In this document: in pieces, positions 20,819 through 29,389 of the stretch
Layout: the number at the start of each line of letters is the position of its first letter
Position numbering within the stretch: position 1 is the first letter of the stretch
NCBI RefSeq assembly: GCF_028368935.1
Contig: NZ_JAQNDK010000006.1
Span: 277,001-341,000 of the forward strand
Origin: Sorangium aterium
Lineage (GTDB): Bacteria > Myxococcota_A > Polyangia > Polyangiales > Polyangiaceae
DNA: 64,000 bases
Direction: 5' to 3'
Translations under genes and position numbers: made by a program
The notes under the pieces: generated by a model
What the model saw: the letters and a program-made list of their open reading frames with translations, nothing else
Database searches by the model: none
Told to the model about the DNA's origin: nothing

Positions 20819-21737
20819 CTGCACGAAAGACTCCGACGCCGGTTGCCCCAGGCGTGGTCGGCGCGAGATCGTTGCTCGATCGGTTGTAGACCGTGACGAC
20901 CTCCCGGTACGTGACGCCGCCGTCCCCGCACTGCCCGAAGATGTCCCCGTCTCTGGAGCAATGTGCGGCGCAGGGACCGAGGACCTGGAACTCGCACTCC
21001 TCGCCGGACTCGTGGCAAGTCCGCCCTCCCTCTATCGCCGCCTGGTTGCTCGTCGCGCCGATGCACGCGAACGTCTTTGGCTCCCGGAGGAAGAGGTCGC
21101 CGAAGTACGTGGCTTCCTGGGCCGTGTAGTCCATCGCTTCCTCGGGGGTGATGGTCAGGCGCGGCGCGCGCAGCGAGAAGCGGACCGGATTGCCCCTCTT
21201 GTTGGCGTGCGCGAGCAGGCACGCGCTCACCCAGCGCTGCTCTTGCTCGGTGAGCCCGCGCTGGTCGCTCCAGGACGGGGCAAGGCCGTGGAGACCGTCG
21301 AACTGATAGAAAGCTGTCGGTTGCGGATTCTTTACGAGGAGCCGTTGCCCCTGGCTCAGGGCGCAAGATATCATGTACGCCATCGCTGTGCGGAGCAGCT
21401 TGTTCTTTTCGCCGGTCACGCTCGTGGAGATCAACTTGGACGCGCTGGCGAGGGGGGCAGACTTGAGGTTGAAGAGAAGGTCTAGGACGCGGACGTCCCG
21501 CGTGAAATTGGCTTTGATGCCGTTCAACGAGATGACCTCAGGCCTCGGAGAGCTGTTGTCCGGCTCCGGATCAGGCGCCGGCGCCGGCGCCGGCGGCTCA
21601 TCGCCGCTGAGCACGGCTTGCGCCGCTTCGCCGAGCGCGGCGGGGGCTTCGTCCGCCGCCACGGCGCAGCCAAGCGCAGCGGGGCTCGATCCGAGGAGTG
21701 CCAGGAGCAGGTACCGGGGCGTGCCTTGCATTGTCAT
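20004..21737 (-). CDS. Lipoprotein of FG-GAP-like repeats (copy 2, long N-terminal region)
   Basis: A 577-residue secreted lipoprotein with lipobox AALGC (about residue 23) followed by an Ala/Pro/Asp spacer. A unique N-terminal region of about 250 residues (LLFNLKSAPLASASKLISTS, AYMISCALSQGQRLLVK, then a Cys-rich CIGATSN...CEFQVLGPCAAHCSRDG) is joined to the same propeller-like repeat block as the gene at 18662. The N-terminal part is reminiscent of other myxobacterial surface lipoproteins but has no named domain that I recognise. ATG at 21737 was chosen (an ATG at 21731 is equally possible) because both open directly on the signal peptide. Confidence 0.83.
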   Translation of the reverse strand: MTMQGTPRYLLLALLGSSPAALGCAVAADEAPAALGEAAQAVLSGDEPPAPAPAPDPEPDNSSPRPEVISLNGIKANFTRDVRVLDLLFNLKSAPLASASKLISTSVTGEKNKLLRTAMAYMISCALSQGQRLLVKNPQPTAFYQFDGLHGLAPSWSDQRGLTEQEQRWVSACLLAHANKRGNPVRFSLRAPRLTITPEEAMDYTAQEATYFGDLFLREPKTFACIGATSNQAAIEGGRTCHESGEECEFQVLGPCAAHCSRDGDIFGQCGDGGVTYREVVTVYNRSSNDLAPTTPGATGVGVFRAGTFVLDRNRNGWDGDAGISFSVTGNTPVVGDWTGDGHSKPGVFRDADGMWFLDLDGEGWSPRVDRQIQFGLPGDVPVVGDWTGEGQTRVGVFRAGVWYFDLDGDGYDTSDRVLHWGSPGDTPVVGSWDGSGKTRPGVVRVLPDGMMYWFLDMSSDGLDGSYRVLQFGLRGDVPLVGDWTGTGQTRVGVFRNGEFHLDFNGNGYDGELPILLGQAGDIPVVGRWSGTARSLVGAWRPPTGTWLLDMNGNGWDGADRAVQFGLPGDVPLTGSW

Positions 21738-21756
21738 GGTGTCGCGGATCTCTATT

Positions 21757-21801
21757 GCAGCGCTTGTGCCTGCAGCGCTTGTGCCTGCAGCGCTTGTGCC
21801 T
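21757..21801. repeat. Three tandem 15-bp repeats in lipoprotein leader
   Basis: The unit GCAGCGCTTGTGCCT is repeated exactly three times, with a diverged fourth unit to 21816. It lies 20 bases upstream of the lipoprotein ATG at 21737, in the probable promoter or 5' leader. Confidence 0.85.
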
Positions 21802-21933
21802 GCAGCACCCGTGCCGGGCGCTGTGCGCCGGTGCCGGGCGGCGGATCTCGCGGATCGCCGGCGCTGCCGTCCTCCTTCCGGCGGCGCTTTCCGCGCCGCG
21901 CGCCCCTGTCCCCGTAGGCGGGCGCCCACAGGT

Positions 21934-21949
21934 GTAGGCGCGCGCCTAC
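21934..21949. promoter_or_regulatory. Perfect 16-bp palindrome GTAGGCGCGCGCCTAC
   Basis: Lies five bases after the stop of the sigma-54 activator gene and about 200 bases upstream of the next gene on the same strand. A related GTAGGCGGGCGCC lies just before it. It could be a terminator stem or an operator; no T-run is present. Confidence 0.5.
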
Positions 21950-21953
21950 GCGG

Positions 21954-23324
<1,371 letters not shown>

Positions 23325-23369
23325 CGGGTCGAGGCTACCACGGCGCCGAGCGGCGGCTCTCCGCGGCGG

Positions 23370-23429
23370 ACCCGCCTTGTACGCCGCGACCACCCGCTCG
23401 CGGAGATCGTTCGAGATCGGCGCCGCCGT
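23370..23429 (-). pseudogene. Relic of an IS630-type transposase N-terminus
   Basis: On the minus strand, 20 codons read TAAPISNDLRERVVAAYKAG. This closely matches the opening of IS630-family transposases (usually MAAPISNDLRERVV... followed by a helix-turn-helix). The sequence then loses similarity. It lies just upstream of the sigma-54 activator start. Confidence 0.6.
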
Positions 23430-23475
23430 CTCCCGGCCTGGACGAGCGCGAAGGAGAGGAACGAATACCCGTCGG

Positions 23476-24417
23476 TCAGGGCGCCTCGGAGAGCTGCGGT
23501 TTACACCTGCCCTCCGAGCACACCGCCGCCATTCCTTCCGGATACACGGGCGCGCAGGGAGGGCACGCGACGATCTCTTCGGGGCAGACGAGGGCGCCGA
23601 GATCCGCGCTCTGGTTGAGGGCGACGATGCCTTTCCCATCGCACGACTCGCAGCACCCGACGCCGTCGCGCAGGGCGCAGTCCGCGTCTTTCGTGCATTC
23701 CGTCAGCGGGGATTCGCGCACGTCGACGACGACGCAGCGCCCGCTCTCGCATGTGGCGGCGAAGTACTGGGACGTGCGCTCGGCCTCGCCGACCTCCGGG
23801 CATGGCGCGCATTGCGTGTCCCCGCATCCGCTGGCATTCCAGAAATCCGCCAGCGCGTCGCGGTGGAGGGCGACGAACGCGCTGGCATCGACCGGGTCGC
23901 AGGAGGCGCAGCAGCGCGGCGGCGCGAGGACGCAATCCCCCGGCGCCGCGCATGCATCCATGTCCGTCGTGGTGCCCTGACAGGCCTCCAGGCACGCCGC
24001 GAGCGACTCGAAGCGGTTCTCGTTGCCCTCGCAGCCACCATAGATGAACGGAACGCACTCGCCGGTGCCGGGGTCGTGCCAGTAGCTCGGGATCGACGCG
24101 TCGCACGGCCCGGTCTCCTGCGGCAGCGTACAACGGTCCGGCGATTCGCCGCCGGCGCCGCTGCTCGCGACCGAGCCGCCGCCGCTGCCGGCGACCGGTC
24201 CGCCGCCGCTGCCAGCGACCGGGCCGACGCCGCTGCCAGCGACCGAGCCGCTGCCGCCCGATCCACCGTCGTTCCCCGCGCCGCTGCAGCCCGCCGCGAG
24301 CAGGAGAGAGGTGAGCAAGCCCAGACCGAGGGACAAGCTCCGGTATATTTCAAATACGTTGCAATCGGCGCACGTCCGGTTACCTGAGGATAAGACAATC
24401 GATCGTAGGATATGCAT
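23476..24417 (-). CDS. Lipoprotein with a complete Kunitz/BPTI domain
   Basis: About 313 residues from ATG 24417. A TTG at 24336 would give a more conventional signal peptide and is the main alternative. Lipobox LAAGC is at about residue 44. A Gly/Ser/Val/Ala spacer follows (about 45-92). Residues 96-146 form a Kunitz-type inhibitor domain: cysteines at 96, 105, 121, 129, 142 and 146 have exactly the BPTI spacing, with core FIYGGCEGNENRFES. The residue in the P1 position is Asp (TGPCDAS), not Lys or Arg. The remainder is two further Cys-rich modules (CAAPGDCVLAPPRCCASC and CTKDADCALRDGVGCCESC). Possibly a surface protease inhibitor or binding protein. Confidence 0.85.
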   Translation of the reverse strand: MHILRSIVLSSGNRTCADCNVFEIYRSLSLGLGLLTSLLLAAGCSGAGNDGGSGGSGSVAGSGVGPVAGSGGGPVAGSGGGSVASSGAGGESPDRCTLPQETGPCDASIPSYWHDPGTGECVPFIYGGCEGNENRFESLAACLEACQGTTTDMDACAAPGDCVLAPPRCCASCDPVDASAFVALHRDALADFWNASGCGDTQCAPCPEVGEAERTSQYFAATCESGRCVVVDVRESPLTECTKDADCALRDGVGCCESCDGKGIVALNQSADLGALVCPEEIVACPPCAPVYPEGMAAVCSEGRCKPQLSEAP

Positions 24418-24603
24418 CCGTCTTCGATGGCATGTCAGGCGGTGGTGTGCCAGGCGACGCTGCATGCCGTGACGACGTGCTCGAGGTGCGGCGCGTCGGT
24501 CACGGCGTGCTGCCTACGTGGAGGCACCGCGTCCCACCTGTCGACCGATCCGCCAGCCGGAGGGCTCGCTCGCGGCGACTCAGGGAGCGCTCCCGTCTGC
24601 TGC

Positions 24604-24975
24604 TCACTTCCTCGGCGCGACGGCGATGGTGCCCTTGATCATCCCCATGCCGCACTCGAATTTGAGCTCCCCTGCCTTCAGCTCGGGGAGGTCGATGGTC
24701 ACCGGCTGTCCGGTCGGCAGCTCCTTGCGGATGCCGAGGCTCGGGAAGACGACCTCCTTGGTGCAGTCGCCGCTGTCGTGGCGGACGAGCCTGAGCTCCA
24801 GCCGCTCCCCCTCGACCGCGGCGATCTTGTCGGGCACGAAGGCGCCGTGGATCATGATCTCGACCACGCGCGGCGCCTTCTGCGGCTCGGCGCTCGCGGG
24901 CTGCGAGCAGCCGAGCGCGGAGGCGACCGTGGTGATGCCGAGCGCGATCGAGAAGATTGCGTGTCTGATCTTCAT
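24604..24975 (-). CDS. Cupredoxin-like lipoprotein
   Basis: A 123-residue protein with a signal peptide and lipobox ALGC (about residue 23). The rest is one beta-sandwich domain: VVEIMIHGAFVPDKIAAVEGE, LRLVRHDSGDCTKEVVFPSLGI, then AGELKFECGMGMIKGTIAV. The Cys in DSGDC and the CGMGM motif are candidate copper ligands, as in cupredoxin_1 domains found with copper efflux pumps. No copper pump or sensor gene is adjacent. A role in copper binding or delivery in the periplasm is likely but unproven. Confidence 0.85.
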   Translation of the reverse strand: MKIRHAIFSIALGITTVASALGCSQPASAEPQKAPRVVEIMIHGAFVPDKIAAVEGERLELRLVRHDSGDCTKEVVFPSLGIRKELPTGQPVTIDLPELKAGELKFECGMGMIKGTIAVAPRK

Positions 24976-25080
24976 GCGAGAATCTCCTTGAGGTTCTGGG
25001 TGGAAGACGCGCGGGCCTCCGCCGCATTACGGTCGAACGCGGATTTCAGCCCGCGCGCCGGAACGGCGGAGCCGGCGGGG

Positions 25081-25200
25081 GCCAGAGCCCCTATCTCGCC
25101 CGGCTCCAGCGCGATGCGTCGCGCCGCCCAGCTTTCTTCCAGGTGCGCGAGCGAGCTCGCCCCCGGGATGGGCAGCAGGAGCAGGTGGACGAGCTCCTGG
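25081..25200 (-). pseudogene. C-terminal relic of an aldo/keto reductase
   Basis: On the minus strand the frame reads LLLPIPGASSLAHLEESWAA followed by RRIALEPGEIGALA. This matches the conserved C-terminal segment of aldo/keto reductases (PIPGTSSLAHLEEN...). The reading frame continues to a stop at 24972, but no upstream catalytic part exists, because the GST gene and its leader begin at once. It is therefore a truncated gene, probably left by replacement or insertion of the GST gene cluster. Confidence 0.7.
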
Positions 25201-25244
25201 CCCGACTGGGCGCGGGCGCTTCGGCCGGCCGCGGTTGAAAAAAC

Positions 25245-25259
25245 TTCGGGGCCCCCGAA
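25245..25259. promoter_or_regulatory. Palindrome TTCGGGGCCCCCGAA upstream of GST gene
   Basis: A 15-base palindrome, seven-base arms around a central C, 48 bases before the GST start. It could be an operator for the GST-sigma factor cluster or a hairpin in its leader. Confidence 0.4.
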
Positions 25260-25307
25260 CAGTTTCGGCCCCGGCGGCAGTCTTGGAGAGGAGAGGCCAA
25301 AACTGCC

Positions 25308-25949
25308 ATGAAACTCTATGATTTTGCGTTTTCTCCCAATTGCCGCAAGGTCCGTGCCGTCGCCTACGAGCTCGGCGTCTCGTTCGAGCCGGTCCACGTC
25401 GACCTCTTTCAACGAGCTTCCCGCGCGCCCGAGTTTCTCGAGCTGAACCCGAACGGGCGCGTCCCGGTGCTGGTGGACGACGACCTGGTGCTCTGGGAGT
25501 CGACAGCCATCATGCGCTACCTGGCCGCAAAATGCGGCGGCGGACTGGTGCCGGCCACGGCGCGCGCCCAGGCCGAGCTGGATCGCTGGCTGGCCTGGCA
25601 GCTCGCGCACCTGGGACCGGCCATGACCGCGGTCGCGTTCGAGCGCATCGTGAAGCGCCTGACCGGCCAGGGGGCGCCCAACGAGGCGGTCATCGCCATC
25701 AGCAGCGCCGACTTCGCGCAGCTCAGCAAGGTGCTCGATGCGGCGCTGTCCGGGCGCGACTACTTGGCCGGATCGCTCTCGCTCGCCGACTTCGCGCTCG
25801 CGTCGCACTACAGCCTGGCGCCCCTGTGCGGGCTTTCGCTGGCCGAATTTCCGCGCCTCGAGTCGTGGCTCACGCGCGTGCTCGGCCGCGATAGCATGCG
25901 CCGCGCCCTCGCCGACGCCCAAGCCGCCATGAGGCCCCATGCCGCCTAA
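25308..25949 (+). CDS. Glutathione S-transferase family protein
   Basis: A 213-residue cytosolic protein. The N-terminal thioredoxin fold has MKLYDFAFSPNCRKVRAVAYELGV, the cis-Pro segment NPNGRVPVLVDDD and the glutathione gamma-glutamyl-binding ES motif in LWESTAIMRYLA. The C-terminal helical domain has YLAGSLSLADFALASHYSLAP, the usual SxADF folding motif. It should conjugate glutathione to electrophiles or reduce peroxides; the substrate is not known. A GAGAGGAGAGG ribosome site precedes the ATG. It overlaps the sigma factor gene by 11 bases. Confidence 0.93.
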   Translation: MKLYDFAFSPNCRKVRAVAYELGVSFEPVHVDLFQRASRAPEFLELNPNGRVPVLVDDDLVLWESTAIMRYLAAKCGGGLVPATARAQAELDRWLAWQLAHLGPAMTAVAFERIVKRLTGQGAPNEAVIAISSADFAQLSKVLDAALSGRDYLAGSLSLADFALASHYSLAPLCGLSLAEFPRLESWLTRVLGRDSMRRALADAQAAMRPHAA

Positions 25950-26925
25950 AGACGACGCCACGTTCCTGCGATCGGTCGAGCCCCTGCGGGGCGCGATCCG
26001 CCTGCACTGCTACCGCATGCTCGGCTCCGCGCACGACGGCGACGACGTGGTGCAGGAGACCTGGCTGCGCGCCTGGCGCGCCAAGGATTCGTTGGAGGAC
26101 GAGGCGCTCGTCAAGCCGTGGCTCTTCCGCATCGCGACCAACGTCTGTCTGGACGAGCTGAAGCGCCGGCCGCGGCGCTTGTTTCCGACGGACGCGTTCC
26201 CCGCGACGGAGGACGCCAGGCCCCCGCTGCCGCGCGTCGAAGAGCCCGTCTGGCTGGAGCCGATGCCCGGCGCCTGGCTGGAAGGCGTCGAGGAGCGCGA
26301 CCCCCAGGCGCGCTACGCGCTCAAGGAGAGCGTCGCCTTGGCCTTCGTGGCGGCCCTACAATGCCTGTCCCCGCTGCAGCGCGCGACGCTGCTGCTCCGC
26401 GACGTGGTCGGACTGTCGGCGGCGGAGACGGCGCAAGCGCTCGCCACGAGCGTGGAGGCCGCGAACAGCGCGTTGTTCCGCGCCCGCACCGCGATCGGCG
26501 GCAAGCTCGGCGGGGCGGAGCCGGTCGATATCGCGACGACCACGCAAGTGGATCCGCGTTTGCTCGAACAGTACGTGCGCGCCTTCGAGGAGGCGAACCT
26601 CGACGCCCTGGTCGCGCTATTCCACGAAGACATGCGCACCACCATGCCGCCGGCGCCAACCTGGGTCTCCGGGCGCGCCGCCAACGAGCGCTTCTACCGG
26701 CGGATGTTCGGCAGCATCGTCCCTGGGCAATTCCTGCACTTGCGCATCGCCGCGAACGGACAACCGGCATTGGCCTTCTATCGTCCCCGAGCCGCTGGCG
26801 CGCCACACACCCTGTCGGCGATTCAGCTCGTCACCACGCGCGACGGCGCTATCGCGACCGTCGACCATTTCATGCTGCCCGAGGTGTACCCCCTGTTCGG
26901 CGTGCCGTCGGAGCTGCCCACCTGA
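25939..26925 (+). CDS. ECF sigma factor with C-terminal SnoaL-like domain (SigG-like)
   Basis: A 328-residue sigma-70 family member. Region 2 (about 10-85) contains LHCYRMLGSAHDGDDVVQETWLRAWRA and WLFRIATNVCLDELKRR. A spacer with VWLEPMPGAWLEG precedes region 4 (LAFVAALQCLSPLQRATLLL, DVVGLSAAETAQALATSVEAANSALFRARTAI). Residues about 205-328 form a SnoaL-like domain (ALVALFHEDMRTTMPPAPTWVSGR). ECF factors with such tails usually lack a separate anti-sigma factor, and the tail controls activity. Here too no anti-sigma gene is adjacent. Its translational overlap with the GST gene and the co-directional monooxygenase suggest a stress or detoxification regulon. Confidence 0.92.
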   Translation: MPPKDDATFLRSVEPLRGAIRLHCYRMLGSAHDGDDVVQETWLRAWRAKDSLEDEALVKPWLFRIATNVCLDELKRRPRRLFPTDAFPATEDARPPLPRVEEPVWLEPMPGAWLEGVEERDPQARYALKESVALAFVAALQCLSPLQRATLLLRDVVGLSAAETAQALATSVEAANSALFRARTAIGGKLGGAEPVDIATTTQVDPRLLEQYVRAFEEANLDALVALFHEDMRTTMPPAPTWVSGRAANERFYRRMFGSIVPGQFLHLRIAANGQPALAFYRPRAAGAPHTLSAIQLVTTRDGAIATVDHFMLPEVYPLFGVPSELPT

Positions 26926-27079
26926 TGAGCGAGTGCATTGGGGGGGCCGTCGCCACGATCCCCCACGAACGCCGCACGATCGGAAAATTCGGCGCGCCGC
27001 CGTGTGCCGCGAGGCGCGCGTGCGGCGAGGAAACGAGCGCGCCCCCCGTCCGTCTCCAGCCCCAGCGTATACCAGACAT

Positions 27080-27100
27080 GGGGGCTTGCCGGAAGCCCCC
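27080..27100. terminator. Hairpin between sigma factor and monooxygenase genes
   Basis: GGGGGCTT (27080-27087) and AAGCCCCC (27093-27100) form a perfect eight-base stem with a five-base loop. It lies 155 bases after the sigma factor stop and 24 bases before the monooxygenase ATG. There is no U-run, so it could end the first transcript or shape the leader of the next. Confidence 0.45.
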
Positions 27101-27124
27101 GGGCATGCCGCACCATGCTGCACC

Positions 27125-28609
27125 ATGAAGATGCCGAAGCACGCCGTGGTGATCGCTGGTGGAGGTCCGACGGGACTCATGTTGGCGGCCGAGCTGGCGC
27201 TGGCGCGGATCGACGTGGCCATCGTCGAGCGGCGCGAAAACCAGGACCTCGCCGGCTCGCGCGCGGGCGGTCTGCACGCGCGCACGATCGAGGTCTTCGA
27301 TCAGCGTGGCGTCGCGGAGCGCTTCCTCTCACAAGGGCAGGCGATGCAGGTCGCCGGCTTCTCGTTCATCCCTCTCGACATCAGCGACTTCCCCGTTCGC
27401 CACAACTACGGGCTCGCGCTCCGCCAGAACCGGATCGAGCGCATCCTGGCCGACTGGGTCTCCGAGCTGCCGGTGAAGCTCTATCGCGGGCGTGACGTGA
27501 CGGGGTTTGCGCAGGACGACACGGGCGTCGACGTCGAGCTGTCTGACGGCGTGACGCTACGAGCGAAGTACCTCGTCGGGTGCGACGGCGGCCGCAGCCT
27601 GGTCCGCAAGAAGGCGGGCATCGACTTCGCCGGGTGGGACGCGTCGACGAGCTACCTGATCGCGGAGGTGGACATGGTGGACGAGCCCGCGTGGGGCGTC
27701 CGCCGCGGCGAGAAGGGCGTCAACGCGCTGGGTAGGCTGGAGGACGGAAAGCGTGTCGGCGTCGTGCTCGTGGAGCCGCACGTCGGCAAAGCCGACAAGC
27801 CGACGCTACAGGACCTGCGCGACGCGCTCGTCGCGGTCTACGGCACCGACTTCGGTGTTCGTAACCCGACCTGGCTATCCCGATTCAGCGACATGGCTCG
27901 GCAAGCGGCGTCCTACCGAGACCGGCGTGTCCTCCTGGCGGGCGACGCGGCGCACGTGCACGCGCCGGCAGGTGGACAGGGGCTCAACATCGGCGTCCAG
28001 GACGCCGTGAACCTGGGATGGAAGCTCGCCCAGGTGGTGAGCGGCACATCGCCCGACAGCCTGCTCGATACCTATCACGCCGAGCGGCACCCCATCGCTG
28101 CCCGCGTGCTGCGCCTGACCATGGCACAAACCGCGCTCGGTCGCGGCGACGATCGAACGGAGGCCCTGCGCGAGACCGTGACGGAGCTGCTCAAGATCGA
28201 CGAGCCGCGCAAGCGCTACGCCGCGATGATGTCTGGTCTCGACATTCGCTACGACCTCGGTGAAGGACACCCGCTGCTCGGACGTCGGATGCCCGATCTC
28301 GACCTCGTCACCGAGAGCGGACCGCTGCGCGCATTCACGCTGCTGCACGAGGCAAGGCCGGTCTTGCTCAACCTCGGTGAGCCGGGGGCCTTCGACATCA
28401 CTCCCTGGGCCGCTCGTGTTCGGCTGCTCGAAGCCCGCCCCGCTGGTGTGTGGGAGCTCCCGGTGCTCGGCGCGGTAGCTGCGCCGACTGCTGTCTTGAT
28501 CCGACCCGACGGACACGTCGCGTGGGTCGGAGAGGGGACGGACCACGGCCTTCGTGACGCCCTCACCACCTGGTTCGGACCGCCCACGCAGCGGAGCGCC
28601 ACCGCGTAG
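27125..28609 (+). CDS. FAD-dependent aromatic monooxygenase (class A flavoprotein hydroxylase family)
   Basis: A 494-residue oxidoreductase. The N-terminus carries the Rossmann GxGxxG motif (VVIAGGGPTGLMLAAELAL). The middle has the YLVGCDGGRSLVRKKAGI segment (DG motif for FAD/NAD(P)H). The second FAD motif is VLLAGDAAHVHAPAGGQGLNIGVQDAVNLGWKLA. The C-terminal thioredoxin-like tail (LRAFTLLHEARPVLLNLGEPG, then APTAVLIRPDGHVAWVG) is typical of PheA/TetX-like and polyketide-tailoring hydroxylases. It should hydroxylate an aromatic or polyketide substrate with NAD(P)H and O2. It may also confer antibiotic resistance (inference from relatives such as rifampicin monooxygenase). Confidence 0.92.
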   Translation: MKMPKHAVVIAGGGPTGLMLAAELALARIDVAIVERRENQDLAGSRAGGLHARTIEVFDQRGVAERFLSQGQAMQVAGFSFIPLDISDFPVRHNYGLALRQNRIERILADWVSELPVKLYRGRDVTGFAQDDTGVDVELSDGVTLRAKYLVGCDGGRSLVRKKAGIDFAGWDASTSYLIAEVDMVDEPAWGVRRGEKGVNALGRLEDGKRVGVVLVEPHVGKADKPTLQDLRDALVAVYGTDFGVRNPTWLSRFSDMARQAASYRDRRVLLAGDAAHVHAPAGGQGLNIGVQDAVNLGWKLAQVVSGTSPDSLLDTYHAERHPIAARVLRLTMAQTALGRGDDRTEALRETVTELLKIDEPRKRYAAMMSGLDIRYDLGEGHPLLGRRMPDLDLVTESGPLRAFTLLHEARPVLLNLGEPGAFDITPWAARVRLLEARPAGVWELPVLGAVAAPTAVLIRPDGHVAWVGEGTDHGLRDALTTWFGPPTQRSATA

Positions 28610-28687
28610 ATTGCCCCGGCAGCGAAGCGCGCGAATGCGCTCGACGCCGACAGCGAGCCGTATCTAGAGTCCCACGACGAGGAGCAC

Positions 28688-29170
28688 ATGACCATGCAGC
28701 CCAAGAACACCATCTGCCTGTGGTTCGACAAAGACGCGGAGGAGGCCGCTCGCTTCTACGCCGCTACCTTTCCGGATAGCAAAGTGAACGCCGTCCATAA
28801 GGCGCCTGGCGATTTTCCAGGAGGCAAGGAGGGTGATGTCCTCACGGTGGACTTCACGGTTTGCGGCGTTCCCTGCATCGGCCTCAATGGCGGGCCAGTG
28901 TTCAAGCACAACGAAGCCTTTTCCTTCCAGATTGCCACAGACAATCAGGAGGAGACGGACCGGTACTGGAATGCGATCGTGAACAACGGAGGCCAGGAAA
29001 GCGCCTGCGGCTGGTGCAAGGACCGCTGGGGCCTATCCTGGCAGATCACCCCACGCACGCTCACCGACGCTCTAGCCGCTGGTGGCGCCGAGGCCAAGCG
29101 CGCCTTCGAGGCGATGATGTCGATGACGAAGATCGACGTCGCCACCATCGAAAAAGCCCGCCGCGGTTGA
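28688..29170 (+). CDS. VOC-superfamily protein (PhnB / 3-demethylubiquinone-9 methyltransferase-like fold)
   Basis: A 160-residue glyoxalase-fold protein. Motifs are NTICLWFDKDAEEAARFYAATFPDS, GDVLTVDFTVCGVPCIGLNGGP, FKHNEAFSFQIATDNQEETDRYW and CGWCKDRWGLSWQITPRTL. These fit the 3-dmu-9_3-mt branch of the VOC family. Proteins of this branch often bind small molecules without known catalysis. A GAGGAG ribosome site precedes the ATG. It follows the monooxygenase by 78 bases on the same strand and may belong to the same detoxification unit. Confidence 0.9.
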   Translation: MTMQPKNTICLWFDKDAEEAARFYAATFPDSKVNAVHKAPGDFPGGKEGDVLTVDFTVCGVPCIGLNGGPVFKHNEAFSFQIATDNQEETDRYWNAIVNNGGQESACGWCKDRWGLSWQITPRTLTDALAAGGAEAKRAFEAMMSMTKIDVATIEKARRG

Positions 29171-29353
29171 TCACTCCACGACGATGAAGAGCTCGTCTTC
29201 CACCAAGGAGACGTCGTCGTGGAAGAACCGTGGGGCGTAGCTGCCGCGATCCGCGGGCGCGCGCAGGGGAACGCTGCCGCCTGCGACGACGTTCGCGGGC
29301 GCGACCATGTCGTCGTTCAGGTAGCGCCAGACCGACGCGGTGCGAACGTTCCC
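29171..29353 (-). pseudogene. Probable C-terminal relic of an unidentified gene
   Basis: The minus-strand frame ending at 29171 reads NVRTASVWRYLNDDMVAPAN, then a Gly/Val/Pro stretch, and ends SLVEDELFIVVE-stop. Codon third positions are strongly G/C as in real genes, and the residue mix is normal. No start or domain is present. It follows the histidine kinase stop at 29390 directly. It may be the tail of a deleted gene or a short unrecognised gene. Confidence 0.4.
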
Positions 29354-29389
29354 GCGCGGCGTCGGCCCGGTGCGGGCGCGAGGTGCGCT

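Larger units (their letters stand above)
24976..25307. other. Intergenic region with a gene relic and an operator-like palindrome
   Basis: About 330 bases between the divergent cupredoxin and GST genes. It holds the aldo/keto reductase relic (25081-25200, minus) and the palindrome at 25245-25259. No intact gene is seen. Confidence 0.6.
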
